DNA from: an uncultured Pseudomonadota bacterium
GTDB lineage: Bacteria; Pseudomonadota; Alphaproteobacteria; RF32; CAG-239
Direction of reading: 5' to 3'
DNA length: 64,000 bases
NCBI GenBank assembly: GCA_949295085.1
Contig: CASFJS010000002.1
Span: forward strand, 28,597 to 92,596
Under the pieces are notes generated by a model. The model was not told the origin of the DNA, did not search any database, and worked only from the letters and a program-made list of their open reading frames with translations. Of this stretch, positions 18,696 through 28,810 are shown piece by piece; the stretch's first letter is position 1, and every line of letters starts with the position of its first letter. The position numbers and the translations under genes are program-made.

Positions 18696-20122
18696 TCCTC
18701 ACGATTAAAAACGGGCAAATAGATTGTAAAAGTTGTGCCGTTGTAACCGTTTGAATTAACTGTAATATTTCCTTGATGACGGATAATGATATGTTTGGCA
18801 ATTGCCAAACCAAGCCCCGTCCCGCGAATATTTTGGTCTTTGTGTTCCTGCAACCGATAAAACCGTTCGGTCAGGCGGGCAAGCTTTTCGGCGCCGATTT
18901 TCGGGCCTTTATTATTCACCGATATGGCAACGGCCTTTCCGGGCAAAATTTTAAGCGTTTTTGAAGACGGGATTTTATCAACATTTTCCGTCCGAATGGT
19001 TATTTCCGTCTCGGGCAAACCGTATTTGATGGCATTATCCGTCAGATTCTGCACAATTTGTCTGATTTGCTGCGCATCCCCCTTAACCGTGTCAATATTT
19101 TTGGCTTTAACCACATGAATCTTCATATGACGTGCTTTGGCCTTAAGGGTCAGCGATTTAGCCACATCACTGACAATCGGCAGAACATTAACCTCATCTT
19201 GCGGATGTTCATCTTGGCCAAGCTCGATTTTTGAAAGCGACAACAAATTTTCAATCAGGTTCGACATATATTCCGTCTGGTCGGCAATAATCTGCAGAAA
19301 CTGTTTTTGCGCCTCAGGATCATCCCTGGCTGTTGTTTGCAATGTCTCCACAAAACCGGAAATGACCGATAACGGTGTCCGCAGCTCATGGCTGGCATTA
19401 GCCACAAAATCAGATTGCATTTTTTCTATTTTCATTGACTTAGTCAAATCATAAACAGATATGACGGCAACCGCTCGTCCTTTGGACAACCAGGGCAATT
19501 GCTTAATATGGGCATATAATTTTTGATCAATCGGCTCCCCGACATAAAAAATCAGATTCTCCGACGCGCTCTCCTTATTAAGCACCTTTGACACCGCACG
19601 AATAAAATTATTTGACTGAAAAACCTGATCAATATTTTTATCCGTTATTTTTTCTCCGAAAGATGTGCGCGCGGACAAATTGGCTCCCAAAATATTGCCG
19701 GCACGGTCAATGACCATAATCGGATCCGGCAAACTGTCTAACACGGCCGTATCCGATATTGTCTGAGCCTCTAACAAATCGGTTTTCTGAGCCCAGAAAT
19801 GATGCATATTATTGATGACTTCAACCAGCTCTTTGGCCTCATCCTCGGACAACGCCAACAGATCGTTGTCATCTATTTCACCTTTAGCCAGTTTGGCAAC
19901 ATATTTTTTAATTTGCTGCAACTCAAAAGTCAGTGGAAACAACAACACGATGTTAAACGTCACCACCGCCGCCAACGAAATAACCGCCAACATCGGATCA
20001 ACCATATTAAATGCAGCCAAAATAATAAATACCAAAGCTGTCGGAAAGCTTAAAAACAAGACTCTTTCGACAAACTGCGTATTTTTTTCAAAGCCCAAAG
20101 CTCTGCGCGATTTTTCAAACAT
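18692..20122 (-). CDS. phoR: PhoR-type sensor histidine kinase
   Basis: A 476-residue histidine kinase with two N-terminal transmembrane helices (about 21-38 and 43-65), a short linker, a PAS domain (about 125-230), HisKA with His245 in FVANASHELRTPLSVISGF, and HATPase_c (NLTDNAIKYG, GTGLGLAIAKHII). The order matches PhoR, the phosphate-starvation sensor acting on PhoB. No phoB or pst-phoU genes are adjacent, so the partner is unproven and another input is possible. The gene stands alone between rnj (convergent) and mutS (divergent). Confidence 0.75.
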   Translation of the reverse strand: MFEKSRRALGFEKNTQFVERVLFLSFPTALVFIILAAFNMVDPMLAVISLAAVVTFNIVLLFPLTFELQQIKKYVAKLAKGEIDDNDLLALSEDEAKELVEVINNMHHFWAQKTDLLEAQTISDTAVLDSLPDPIMVIDRAGNILGANLSARTSFGEKITDKNIDQVFQSNNFIRAVSKVLNKESASENLIFYVGEPIDQKLYAHIKQLPWLSKGRAVAVISVYDLTKSMKIEKMQSDFVANASHELRTPLSVISGFVETLQTTARDDPEAQKQFLQIIADQTEYMSNLIENLLSLSKIELGQDEHPQDEVNVLPIVSDVAKSLTLKAKARHMKIHVVKAKNIDTVKGDAQQIRQIVQNLTDNAIKYGLPETEITIRTENVDKIPSSKTLKILPGKAVAISVNNKGPKIGAEKLARLTERFYRLQEHKDQNIRGTGLGLAIAKHIIIRHQGNITVNSNGYNGTTFTIYLPVFNRED

Positions 20123-20225
20123 AGGATAATTTCCACTATCGTCAAAAATTGTTCTAGACCAATGCCCACAATTGTAATATACTCCGCGATAAGTTTAAAA
20201 ACACTAAATTTTATTTGGTTTTGAT

Positions 20226-22916
20226 ATGGAAACGAACTTCGATTTTGATAAACTGGCATCTTTAACGCCCATGATGGCACAATATATCGAAATTAAGCGG
20301 CAATACCGAGATTACCTGTTATTCTACCGCATGGGTGATTTTTACGAACTCTTTTTAGATGATGCCTTGCAGGCTTCGCGTGCTTTGGACATTGCGCTAA
20401 CCAAACGGGGCAAAATCGAAGGCCACAATATTCCGATGTGTGGCGTCCCTTTTCACGCTTACGAAAGCTACCTTGCCAAATTAATTCGATTAGGCTATAA
20501 AGTGGCTATTTGTGAACAAACCGAAGACCCGAAAGAAGCCAAAAAGCGCGGCGGCAAATCCGTCGTTCGCCGCGAAGTCATTCGTTTGGTAACCGCCGGA
20601 ACACTGACCGAAGAACCGTTACTTGATGCCAAGCGTAACAACTTTTTGCTTGCCGCCTCCAAAATATCCGACAATCTCGGTCTGGCCTGGATTGATATTT
20701 CAACCGGTGAATTTTTTACCCAGCTTTTTACTCTTGATTCTCAAAATGAAGAAAACGCTTTATCCGGTGCTTTATCCAGATTGCAACCGGTTGAACTGGT
20801 TATTGCCGATTCCTACGTCCGCAACCCGGCTGTCTTCACCGTTTTAAAAAACTACAAAGAACAACTATCCGTCTGGCCGGATACGCGTTTTGACAGCTCT
20901 GCCGCCCAAAAACGGTTGCAAAACATCTTTAAGGTAAAAACACTGGCTTCTTTTGGCAATTTTTCCCGTGCCGAAATCAGTGCTGCCGGTGTTTTGATAG
21001 ACTATGTCGAAACATCGCAAAAAGGACAATTTCCTTTATTACTGCCGCCGCAAAAAATAAATGACGAACAAATTGTTGAAATTGACGGCGCCACGCGGCG
21101 TTCTTTGGAACTGACGGAATCACTCTCCGGTGACAAATCAAACACTTTGCTCAAGGTCATTGACCGCACCGTGACCGGTCCGGGTGGCAGATTACTGGCT
21201 TCCCGCATTGCCAATCCCTTAAAAGATATTACGACCATCAATCACCGTCTGGATATGGTTGAATTTTTTATCAACCGCCCGGAGTTGCGAACGAATATTC
21301 GTTCCCTGCTAAAGGATACGACCGACCTTGGCCGGGCCGTGTCGCGTTTATGTGTCGGACGCGGCGGTCCGCGGGATTTGCTCAACATAAAAAACACTCT
21401 GGGCATTATTCCCAAACTGCGTAATCTGTTGCATTTCGGCTCACAAGACAAAACCGATATGCTTGCCGATATTCCCCCGTCCTTAAAAACCACCATAACG
21501 GGTTTGGGCGAACATTCGGCGCTGGCAGCCAAATTATCCGATGCTCTTTCCGAAGAAGACCTGCCGCTTTTAAGCCGTGACGGAGGTTTTATCCGGACGG
21601 GCTATTCCCCGGCGTTGGATGAACTAAAGGCCTTAAAAGAAAACAGTCATAGATTAATTATCGGCTTACAAGACAAGTACATCGGCACAACCGGTATTTC
21701 ACACCTCAAAATCAAATACAACAACGTTATCGGCTATTTTATCGAAGTACCGGTTAAAAATGCCTCTCAGATTATGGAAGACAAATCTTTTATCTTTCGT
21801 CAATCGGTCCTGAATGCTTCACGCTTTACCACGGTTGAATTAACGGAACTGGAAGACAGGATTCGCGGCGCGGCCGAAAAAGCCCTGGCATTGGAACTGA
21901 CATTGTATGATGAATTAGTCAACTTCGTTAAAGCCTCCGCAGACGATATTGTCAAATCGGCCAACGCTTTTGCCGAAATAGATGTTGCCGCCGGTCTTGC
22001 AGACTTGGCGGCCGAATACGACTATTGCCGACCGGTGGTAGATGATTCCTATGCTTTTGAAATCAAAGAGGGACGCCACCCGGTTGTTGAACAATTTTTA
22101 CGTCGGGAAAATGCGGCTCCTTTCGTCGGCAACGATTGCTGCATGGGTGGCAAAGAAGGCAATCTCTGGCTCTTAACCGGTCCGAACATGGCCGGAAAAT
22201 CAACTTACCTGAGACAAAATGCCATCATCGCCATTCTGGCACAAATGGGGTCTTTTGTCCCCTGCCGCAGCGCCCGTATCGGTATAATAGATAAAATATT
22301 TTCCCGCGTCGGTGCTTCGGATGACTTGGCGCGCGGCCGTTCTACCTTCATGGTCGAAATGGTTGAAACCGCCGGTATTTTAAACCGGGCCGATGAACGT
22401 TCATTTGTTATTTTGGATGAAATAGGCCGCGGCACCGCCACTTTTGACGGACTATCAATTGCCTGGGCCGTTGTTGAATACTTACATGAAATCAACCGTT
22501 GTCGTACCCTGTTTGCCACCCACTACCATGAACTGACCTCCTTAAGCGGAAAATTGGCACGCCTGAGTCTTCACTGCATGAAAATTAAAGAATTTAACGA
22601 TGAGGTTATTTTTATGCACGAGGTCGTAAACGGCGCGGCCGACCGCAGCTACGGTATCCACGTCGCAAAATTGGCCGGCATGCCGAAATCGGTTATCTTC
22701 CGTGCCGATCAGGTTTTGCACAATCTGGAACATCAGGGCAAAGGATTATCCGCCAAAGATATTACCGAAGAACTGCCTTTGTTTGCCGCCGCATACACTC
22801 CCCCGAAGCCCGAAAAAGAACCGCCGGCAATAACCGCCCTGGAGCAACTCAACCCCGACGATTTAAGCCCGCGCGAAGCTCTGGAAAAATTATACGAACT
22901 AAAAAAAATGTTGTAA
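20226..22916 (+). CDS. mutS: DNA mismatch repair protein MutS
   Basis: An 896-residue MutS. The N-terminal mismatch-recognition Phe-x-Glu motif is in [14 protein letters not shown] near residue 38. The ATPase Walker [10 protein letters not shown] starts at Gly652, followed by [19 protein letters not shown] and FATHYHEL. The C-terminal [14 protein letters not shown] is a usual MutS tail. MutS binds mispairs and recruits MutL. Length is normal. A terminator at 22919 follows. Confidence 0.97.
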   Translation: METNFDFDKLASLTPMMAQYIEIKRQYRDYLLFYRMGDFYELFLDDALQASRALDIALTKRGKIEGHNIPMCGVPFHAYESYLAKLIRLGYKVAICEQTEDPKEAKKRGGKSVVRREVIRLVTAGTLTEEPLLDAKRNNFLLAASKISDNLGLAWIDISTGEFFTQLFTLDSQNEENALSGALSRLQPVELVIADSYVRNPAVFTVLKNYKEQLSVWPDTRFDSSAAQKRLQNIFKVKTLASFGNFSRAEISAAGVLIDYVETSQKGQFPLLLPPQKINDEQIVEIDGATRRSLELTESLSGDKSNTLLKVIDRTVTGPGGRLLASRIANPLKDITTINHRLDMVEFFINRPELRTNIRSLLKDTTDLGRAVSRLCVGRGGPRDLLNIKNTLGIIPKLRNLLHFGSQDKTDMLADIPPSLKTTITGLGEHSALAAKLSDALSEEDLPLLSRDGGFIRTGYSPALDELKALKENSHRLIIGLQDKYIGTTGISHLKIKYNNVIGYFIEVPVKNASQIMEDKSFIFRQSVLNASRFTTVELTELEDRIRGAAEKALALELTLYDELVNFVKASADDIVKSANAFAEIDVAAGLADLAAEYDYCRPVVDDSYAFEIKEGRHPVVEQFLRRENAAPFVGNDCCMGGKEGNLWLLTGPNMAGKSTYLRQNAIIAILAQMGSFVPCRSARIGIIDKIFSRVGASDDLARGRSTFMVEMVETAGILNRADERSFVILDEIGRGTATFDGLSIAWAVVEYLHEINRCRTLFATHYHELTSLSGKLARLSLHCMKIKEFNDEVIFMHEVVNGAADRSYGIHVAKLAGMPKSVIFRADQVLHNLEHQGKGLSAKDITEELPLFAAAYTPPKPEKEPPAITALEQLNPDDLSPREALEKLYELKKML

Positions 22917-22918
22917 CC

Positions 22919-22944
22919 AAAAGCCGGATAATCACCCGGCTTTT
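22919..22944. terminator. bidirectional terminator between mutS and rubredoxin
   Basis: AAAAGCCGG and CCGGCTTTT form an inverted repeat with A and T runs on both sides, suited to end mutS on the plus strand and the rubredoxin operon on the minus strand. Confidence 0.85.
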
Positions 22945-22951
22945 ATCAAAA

Positions 22952-23086
22952 TTAAACCTCACGTTGCTCAAAAAACGACTTATCGACACCGCAAACCGGA
23001 CAAGTCCAGTCATCCGGCAGTTCTTCAAACGGCGTTTCTCCGTCATAAACATAATTGCAAACGGTGCATACCCATTGTTTAGCCAT
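22952..23086 (-). CDS. rubredoxin
   Basis: A 44-residue rubredoxin. The two iron-binding pairs are Cys7-x-x-Cys10 (CTVC) and Cys29-x-x-Cys32 (CPVCG), with the family residues [16 protein letters not shown] and G33. It is an electron carrier, often to rubrerythrin, flavodiiron proteins or oxygen-scavenging systems. Its ATG lies inside the last codons of the upstream flavin reductase gene, an 8-nt overlap, so the two are translationally coupled. The pair corresponds to the two halves of the fused high-molecular-weight rubredoxin (Hrb) known in some anaerobes. At 44 residues it is slightly short at the C-terminus. Confidence 0.93.
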   Translation of the reverse strand: MAKQWVCTVCNYVYDGETPFEELPDDWTCPVCGVDKSFFEQREV

Positions 23087-23594
23087 TGGCTTTCTCCTTC
23101 ATATGTTGTTGAAAACTCTTAATAACCTCATCCTTAAAACGGTTGCGATAATCTTCATACAATAAATTATCCGTATCGCGGACATTGACCGCGGCATCAA
23201 TTTCGGCAATAAAAACCGTATTACTCTCAAAAGCGTACTGCGACACCACTTTGGCGCTGATATAAGCCGACGCCTGTTTCAAAACCGGCAGATTATTAAA
23301 CTCATCCGCCGCAACATTATCCCATTTATTAACATTTTTGCTGGACTGAAACCCGAAATTTGCCACCACAAACGGATCCACATCTTTCGGCAAAACCGAC
23401 AAAGACAATTCTTTGCTTTTTTCAATACAAGCTTTGGTATAACTGGCATTATTGCATGAAACAACCACGGCGCAAGGCTTGCTGGCCGCAATCATAACGG
23501 CATCAACAATGCTGCCGACCGGACGTTCGCCATCTTTGGCTCCCAAAACATAAAGCCCGAGCGACACTTTGTAAAGAGCATTCCAATCAATCAT
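23079..23594 (-). CDS. flavin reductase-like FMN-binding protein (flavoredoxin-like)
   Basis: A 171-residue protein of the split-barrel flavin reductase fold: [17 protein letters not shown] at the N-terminus, [22 protein letters not shown] for the FMN site, [27 protein letters not shown], and a late strand [11 protein letters not shown]. Expected to bind FMN and pass electrons from NAD(P)H to the overlapping rubredoxin. The start at 23594 is chosen because GGAG lies upstream. It belongs to a minus-strand run slyX, membrane protein, flavin reductase, rubredoxin. Confidence 0.85.
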   Translation of the reverse strand: MIDWNALYKVSLGLYVLGAKDGERPVGSIVDAVMIAASKPCAVVVSCNNASYTKACIEKSKELSLSVLPKDVDPFVVANFGFQSSKNVNKWDNVAADEFNNLPVLKQASAYISAKVVSQYAFESNTVFIAEIDAAVNVRDTDNLLYEDYRNRFKDEVIKSFQQHMKEKANG

Positions 23595-23661
23595 TTTTTT
23601 CTCCGCTTTAACTTTTCCATAATATAACACCGCATACCGCCGATGCAAGCCTGCCGACACG

Positions 23662-24111
23662 TCATTTTTTTCCAACAACTTTTGTGCGCTTTCTGACTAT
23701 AAAATTTTTATGCGTTGCCCACAAAATCCCGAGCATTAACATCACAACATATACATAGCTCATATAATAAGCAAACCTCATGCTCGGGGTGGGATGCCCT
23801 CGCCCGCCGTATTGTCCCGTCAAAATTTCATATTCATGTGCAATTCCGCAAAGCCCGAAAACAATAAGCCCAAAATATTTAACGGCTCCCAAAGCCTGCA
23901 AATAATCAACCGCAACGGGATGCTTTCCCTGAAAGCGCTCAACCGAAATAAATCCCCCCTTAAAATACAAAACAATCAATAACCCGATAAAGCAAATAAA
24001 GACAACATCATCCGCATGCCACAAATAAAATTCCCTGACATGTGAAAAAATAAAATAAACAATAAAATAAAAACCGGCCAAAATAAGCGCCTGTGACACA
24101 AAAACTTTCAT
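23662..24111 (-). CDS. four-helix membrane protein of unknown function
   Basis: A 149-residue integral membrane protein with four hydrophobic stretches (about 5-23, 31-50, 76-96 and 118-137) and a basic C-terminus (RKRTKVVGKK). The loop between helices 3 and 4 contains HEYEILTGQYGGRGHPTP. I do not recognise a family. GGAG precedes the ATG at 24111. It lies 28 bases after slyX and 67 bases before the flavin reductase, so it probably shares their transcript. Confidence 0.7.
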   Translation of the reverse strand: MKVFVSQALILAGFYFIVYFIFSHVREFYLWHADDVVFICFIGLLIVLYFKGGFISVERFQGKHPVAVDYLQALGAVKYFGLIVFGLCGIAHEYEILTGQYGGRGHPTPSMRFAYYMSYVYVVMLMLGILWATHKNFIVRKRTKVVGKK

Positions 24112-24139
24112 AAAATCTCCATACCCCAACAACAACACC

Positions 24140-24337
24140 TCAATAATGCGGCGGCGGGGTTTCTTCTGACAACGGCTTGATTGTATCTTTGCTCAACAAA
24201 TCTGCCAAATATTTATTAACCTTAACCAACCGATCAATTTCCTTGCCCTGATCATAAACAATTTTACTCAACTCATCCAATGTTCGTTCCTGGTTGGCCA
24301 GAGCCGTTTCAATGGTAATTAATCTTTGCTCGTCCAT
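24140..24337 (-). CDS. slyX: SlyX-like coiled-coil protein
   Basis: A 65-residue protein that is almost wholly one coiled coil (IETALANQERTLDELSKIV onward) and ends in PPPHY, the typical SlyX tail. SlyX has no established biochemical role. The start at 24337 has GAGGA upstream; the longer reading adds an implausible N-terminus. Confidence 0.75.
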   Translation of the reverse strand: MDEQRLITIETALANQERTLDELSKIVYDQGKEIDRLVKVNKYLADLLSKDTIKPLSEETPPPHY

Positions 24338-24484
24338 ATTTTTCCTCTTCACACCCCAGCATAACATCGGCTTAAAATTTTTACAACATTTTTTCTGCCG
24401 CCAAAAACATTTGCTTTTTAATTCCGGCCGACTATACTACGAACAAAATATATCATTACATTAAACAATTAATTTATTATAACT

Positions 24485-24805
24485 ATGGACTCTGTTATTT
24501 TTAAAACGGCTCTGTTGATATGGGGAGCCATTGGTATCGCTGCTTGTTTTGCAACGTTGATATACATTCACTACCTGCGGCGCGGTCAAAAATCAAAAGA
24601 ACAACTTGCTGCTAAAGAAAAAAAGATAGCAATTATCTTTTTAAGTGCTTTTTTGGGATACAACATATTATTTATGTTAGTTATGTCCGGTGTATTGGCC
24701 TATATGGAACACGGCAAACAGCCCTATTTAATATATATCGCCGGCTTATTAATTCTTGTTTATCCCGTTTTGTCCGTTATTGACACGCTGCGAAACCTAA
24801 AATAA
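24485..24805 (+). CDS. small membrane protein of unknown function
   Basis: A 106-residue protein with three transmembrane helices (about 8-30, 44-66 and 76-97) separated by a strongly basic loop (RRGQKSKEQLAAKEKK). No family recognised. There is no clear ribosome-binding site before the ATG, but a good terminator follows the stop and the region before it is AT-rich, so it is probably a monocistronic gene. Confidence 0.6.
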   Translation: MDSVIFKTALLIWGAIGIAACFATLIYIHYLRRGQKSKEQLAAKEKKIAIIFLSAFLGYNILFMLVMSGVLAYMEHGKQPYLIYIAGLLILVYPVLSVIDTLRNLK

Positions 24806-24812
24806 CTTTTTA

Positions 24813-24839
24813 ATCGGCGGGCAACTCCTGCCGATTTTT
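24813..24839 (+). terminator. terminator of the 106-residue membrane protein gene
   Basis: ATCGGC and GCCGAT form a stem with an 11-base loop, followed by five T. Confidence 0.8.
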
Positions 24840-24844
24840 CATAT

Positions 24845-24880
24845 AAAAAACCGGCAATGATTTCCAAAATCATTACCGGC
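24845..24880 (-). terminator. terminator of the ftsZ operon
   Basis: CCGGTAATGATTTT and AAATCATTGCCGG pair on the minus strand and are followed by six T. It closes the mraY-ftsZ cluster. Confidence 0.85.
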
Positions 24881-24900
24881 CTCCCGTGAACAAAATAACC

Positions 24901-26574
24901 TCAGCGCCGCCGCAAAAACGACGGAATTTCCAAGTTCACCTTATCATCAACATCATCACTGAATGTTGGTGCAACCGGCTCCTGCACTCTGGCGGCATGT
25001 TTTTGTTGATTACGCTTGGCAATTGAGCGCCCTGTCATAATTTCAATAAAATTGCGGCGCCGCGGCTCACTTTCGCTGACGATTAATTCTTCAACTTCCT
25101 CGGCGGGTTTTGCCGCAACCGGCGTCGAACTATGGTTCGGAAACAGCTCCGGTTCTTCTTCCGGCATTTTTAAGGCCGTTTTGGGCACAAAATAATTTTC
25201 CTGAGCCTCAACGGCTTCATTTATCTGTTTTTGTTCTTCATCAACTTTTTCTTCCGCAACCGTTTCTTCTGCCGACTTATTGATAATCGCCTTAAACAAA
25301 GCCGATGAATTGGGCATACCGTCCAAAATTTCCGATTTCCTTAACTGATCAAAATCCTCAAAACTTCTTTCCTCGACGGGCATTTTGATGGTTGTCTGCG
25401 GCATGGCCGTTATTGTAGCTGTTTCAACCACCTCATCAACATCCGCCGCTATGTCCGGTTTCTCATCCGCTATTTCATCCGTTACCATCTGCCGGGCAAT
25501 CTCATTCATCCGTTCTGCAGCCGGCACGTCCGCAGCCGTTGCTTCCTTTTCCTGTTCTTTAACCGTTTCGGGCCGGCGCAACTTTTCGCCGCGCGACGGC
25601 GCTTTATCATCAATTCCTGTCGCCACGATGGACACGCGGATTTTACCGTCCAACGATGCGTCAAAACTGGAACCGAAAATAATATTGGCATCCTCATCAA
25701 CTTCTTCTTTAATCCGGTTAACGGCATCATCAACCTCCATCAGGGTAATATCCTGACTGGCGGTAATGTTGATCAATACGCCTTTGGCACCTTTCATGGA
25801 GCAATCATCCAAAAGCGGATTCGCCAAAGCCTGTTCGGCAGCCTTGATGGCACGATCCTCTCCTTCGGCCTCACCGGTGCCCATAATGGCTTTGCCCTTA
25901 TCCTCCATAATGGCTTTAACATCGGCAAAATCCAGATTAATCAACCCCGGCATAATCATCAAATCGGTAATAGAGCGCACCCCGTCATACAACACATTAT
26001 CCGCCATCACAAAAGCGTCGGCCAATGTCGTGTTTTTATCGGCGATACGAAACAAATTCTGATTCGGAATAACAATAATACTGTCAACCTCGCGGGTAAA
26101 ATTTTCCAATGCTTTTTCAGCCGTCTCGGAACGTTTTTTGCCTTCAAACTGAAACGGCTTGGTCACCACGCCGACGGTCAAAATTCCCTGTTCTTTGGCA
26201 ACTTTTGCCACAACGGGTGCCGCACCGGACCCCGTCCCGCCGCCCATACCGGCGGTAATAAACACCATATTGGCCCCTTCCAACTCGCGCTTAATATCAT
26301 CCAAAGCCTCTTCCGCCGCCTGTTTTCCGATTTCCGGTCTGGCACCGGCGCCAAGTCCTTTGGTCGTTTGCAGCCCCAACTGGATTCGCCGTTGCGTCTT
26401 AGAATTTTCCAACGCCTGAGCATCGGTATTGGCCACAATAAAATCAACACCTTCAAGTTTTTTGGCAATCATATTATTAACGGCATTCCCGCCGCCGCCC
26501 CCGACACCGATAACCGAAATCCGCGGCTTAAGTTGAACCATATTTTTCTCCGGTACTGCCAATTTAATGCTCAT
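24901..26574 (-). CDS. ftsZ: cell division protein FtsZ
   Basis: A 557-residue tubulin-like GTPase forming the cytokinetic Z ring. GTP-binding: [13 protein letters not shown] near residue 25 and the tubulin signature GGGTGSG at 111-117; the catalytic T7 loop [11 protein letters not shown] lies near 213. The globular core ends around residue 320. A long acidic, low-complexity linker of about 220 residues follows, as in many alphaproteobacteria. The last residues [10 protein letters not shown] form the conserved C-terminal peptide that binds FtsA. It is the last gene of the cluster, 107 bases after ftsA. Confidence 0.97.
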   Translation of the reverse strand: MSIKLAVPEKNMVQLKPRISVIGVGGGGGNAVNNMIAKKLEGVDFIVANTDAQALENSKTQRRIQLGLQTTKGLGAGARPEIGKQAAEEALDDIKRELEGANMVFITAGMGGGTGSGAAPVVAKVAKEQGILTVGVVTKPFQFEGKKRSETAEKALENFTREVDSIIVIPNQNLFRIADKNTTLADAFVMADNVLYDGVRSITDLMIMPGLINLDFADVKAIMEDKGKAIMGTGEAEGEDRAIKAAEQALANPLLDDCSMKGAKGVLINITASQDITLMEVDDAVNRIKEEVDEDANIIFGSSFDASLDGKIRVSIVATGIDDKAPSRGEKLRRPETVKEQEKEATAADVPAAERMNEIARQMVTDEIADEKPDIAADVDEVVETATITAMPQTTIKMPVEERSFEDFDQLRKSEILDGMPNSSALFKAIINKSAEETVAEEKVDEEQKQINEAVEAQENYFVPKTALKMPEEEPELFPNHSSTPVAAKPAEEVEELIVSESEPRRRNFIEIMTGRSIAKRNQQKHAARVQEPVAPTFSDDVDDKVNLEIPSFLRRR

Positions 26575-26681
26575 TGTATTTCTTACTCCTTACAAATCCG
26601 TCAAAACGATTACGCTTTTATGAAAAAGTATAAACAAAATACCTTAAGTTTTGGTTACTAAGAAAAATGAAAAGAAAAAAA

Positions 26682-27959
26682 CTATCCCCACAGGGTTTTA
26701 AGCCACATTCCCAAATTATCTGCCCAGCTGCCGCCGGAAGCCGAAATCGGCTTGTTAATAATTTTTTTGGGGCGCCGCTCGCTGAAATTAACATCAAACA
26801 ACAACATTCCGACACAAGTGGCAAACGCCGGCGCATAAAGACTATCCGGCAAATTTAAAATATTTTTCGGTTTTCCCAAACGGACCTGCTTGTCCAAAAC
26901 CATCGCCGCAATATCAACCACGCCTGGCAATTGCGAAGCCCCTCCGGTTAACACCACCCGGTGTGACGAATCGTGCACCAAACCGGCCTCTTGCAATTTA
27001 CGGTTAACCATTTCAAAAGTTTCTTCAATTCGCGGCGTAATAATACCGATAAGCTCCGAACGCGGAATCTGTTTGATACAACTGTCATCCTCCTCCCCGA
27101 CCGGATACACATTGATGGTATCAATGCTGTCCTGCGATGTCAAAAAGGCACAACCATGCAATGTCTTTAACCTTTCGGCATGTGAAAAAGATGTTGTCAG
27201 TCCGTAGGCTATGTCATTCGTCACATTATTACCGCCGACGGGAATAGCCGCAAAATAAATCGGATGCCCGTTCTTAAAACTGGTAATGGATGTCGTCCCG
27301 CCCCCCATATCAATGACGGTTGCTCCCATTTCTTTTTCATCATCAACCAGACAAGCCAAACCGGACGCATACGAATCAAAAACTCTTCCGCTGATATCCA
27401 AATGCGCGTTTTCAATCACCGTATTAATATTCTTACAAATATGTTCCGGAATCAGTCCGAGCAAAATATTAATCGACAACTCATCGGCAAATAAATTGCG
27501 CGGATCTTTCAAAAGCTCTCCGCCGTCAAGACGATAACTATTATGAATACAGTGAATCAGGCTATATTCGCCGACATTAACTTTTGCTGTGGCTTTAAGA
27601 TAAACTTTTTCCAAATCCGAATCGCTGATCGGCTTATTTTTATTAAGAGGAATTGACGTCGTTTTCAAAACGCTGCGTACTTTTTCGCCGCCGACACTGA
27701 TAATAACCTTATCAATCGGCTCATTTGCCATCTGTTCGGCATCCTGCACCGCATTGCCGACGGCAATCGTTGCCAAACCGATATCCGTCACAATACCGTT
27801 TTTAATCCCGCGTGACGCATTATATCCGTAGCCGACAACTTTGATTCTTTTATCCTTGGAAACCTTGGCAATAATACAACACACTTTGGACGAACCTATA
27901 TCCAAAGCGGCAACGGTACTTGCTTTTCCGAATGAATGCTGCACCCCAAAACTCTCCAA
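26682..27959 (-). CDS. ftsA: cell division protein FtsA
   Basis: A 425-residue actin-like ATPase that ties FtsZ to the membrane. ATPase motifs are ALDIGSSKVCCII near residue 18, VIDMGGGTTSITSF near 215, and VVLTGGASQLPGV near 338. The end SWADNLGMWLKTLWG is an amphipathic helix, the usual membrane-targeting sequence. Its start is two bases after the ftsQ stop. Confidence 0.96.
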   Translation of the reverse strand: MESFGVQHSFGKASTVAALDIGSSKVCCIIAKVSKDKRIKVVGYGYNASRGIKNGIVTDIGLATIAVGNAVQDAEQMANEPIDKVIISVGGEKVRSVLKTTSIPLNKNKPISDSDLEKVYLKATAKVNVGEYSLIHCIHNSYRLDGGELLKDPRNLFADELSINILLGLIPEHICKNINTVIENAHLDISGRVFDSYASGLACLVDDEKEMGATVIDMGGGTTSITSFKNGHPIYFAAIPVGGNNVTNDIAYGLTTSFSHAERLKTLHGCAFLTSQDSIDTINVYPVGEEDDSCIKQIPRSELIGIITPRIEETFEMVNRKLQEAGLVHDSSHRVVLTGGASQLPGVVDIAAMVLDKQVRLGKPKNILNLPDSLYAPAFATCVGMLLFDVNFSERRPKKIINKPISASGGSWADNLGMWLKTLWG

Positions 27960-27961
27960 GA

Positions 27962-28810
27962 CTATATCTGCTGCGCCGGCTTTTTGGCTTTTGGCCTGCT
28001 TTTTCGCAGTTTAACGGTTACTTTGTCTTTCAATCTTAAATCAATGATGGTTAATTTACGTTTAAGAATTCCCTGCGACACATCTAATTTTACCAATTTT
28101 TTCCAGGCATCTTCAACATCATCTTCGGGAAGCTTAATCGTAATACCGTGACGAATATCATCCAAAATGATATTCCAACGACGTTTTGAAATATAGTTGG
28201 CCACTTTAACCCGCGACAAATATTCCGGACTTATCCGAGCAACCATCCGTAAAAAAGGCAAAATATTTTCGGCCGCACCGGCGCCGACAATCAATAATAT
28301 CGGCTTGTCCGGACGATAATCCGCCTCAATGACATACCCGTCCGTATCCAGCGGATAAAAACGATCATTAAGTTGCCATATAGCCAAAACATTTTTTTCT
28401 TCAATCTCTATCAATAACAAATTAGGCAACAAACTCCGGCTCACGCGCACATCTCTTATCCACGGCAGAGTTTCGAGTTTTTGTTTGAGCTGCCGCACAT
28501 CAACTTTTAAAATATTGTCACCGCGTTTCAAGTTGACAATCTTTTCAATATCGGCCATATCCGTTCGGTTACGACCGGTAACCACAACATCTTCCACCGC
28601 AAATCCTTTAGCACCGATATAATCCAGAATAGCGCCTTGTGTTTCAATAATTTTTTTATTAACCAAATCATTTTTCAACACCACAATCAGCGCCGCCGCC
28701 AACCCGATAAGACACAACACAAATACCGAAGCCCTGAGGCGGTCCGGCCACTCTTTGGCCGAACGCAAAATTTTACTACCGTTATCTGTTTTATCGTTTT
28801 GTTCCGCCAT
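27962..28810 (-). CDS. ftsQ: cell division protein FtsQ
   Basis: A 282-residue bitopic protein: a short cytoplasmic N-terminus, one transmembrane helix (about 29-48), a POTRA domain (FAVEDVVVTGRNRTDMADIEKIV), and the beta domain with WIRDVRVSRSLLPNLLLIEIEEKNVLAIW. FtsQ bridges early and late divisome proteins. The start shares one base with the murB stop (28810). No ddl gene precedes it, unlike in most clusters. Confidence 0.94.
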   Translation of the reverse strand: MAEQNDKTDNGSKILRSAKEWPDRLRASVFVLCLIGLAAALIVVLKNDLVNKKIIETQGAILDYIGAKGFAVEDVVVTGRNRTDMADIEKIVNLKRGDNILKVDVRQLKQKLETLPWIRDVRVSRSLLPNLLLIEIEEKNVLAIWQLNDRFYPLDTDGYVIEADYRPDKPILLIVGAGAAENILPFLRMVARISPEYLSRVKVANYISKRRWNIILDDIRHGITIKLPEDDVEDAWKKLVKLDVSQGILKRKLTIIDLRLKDKVTVKLRKSRPKAKKPAQQI

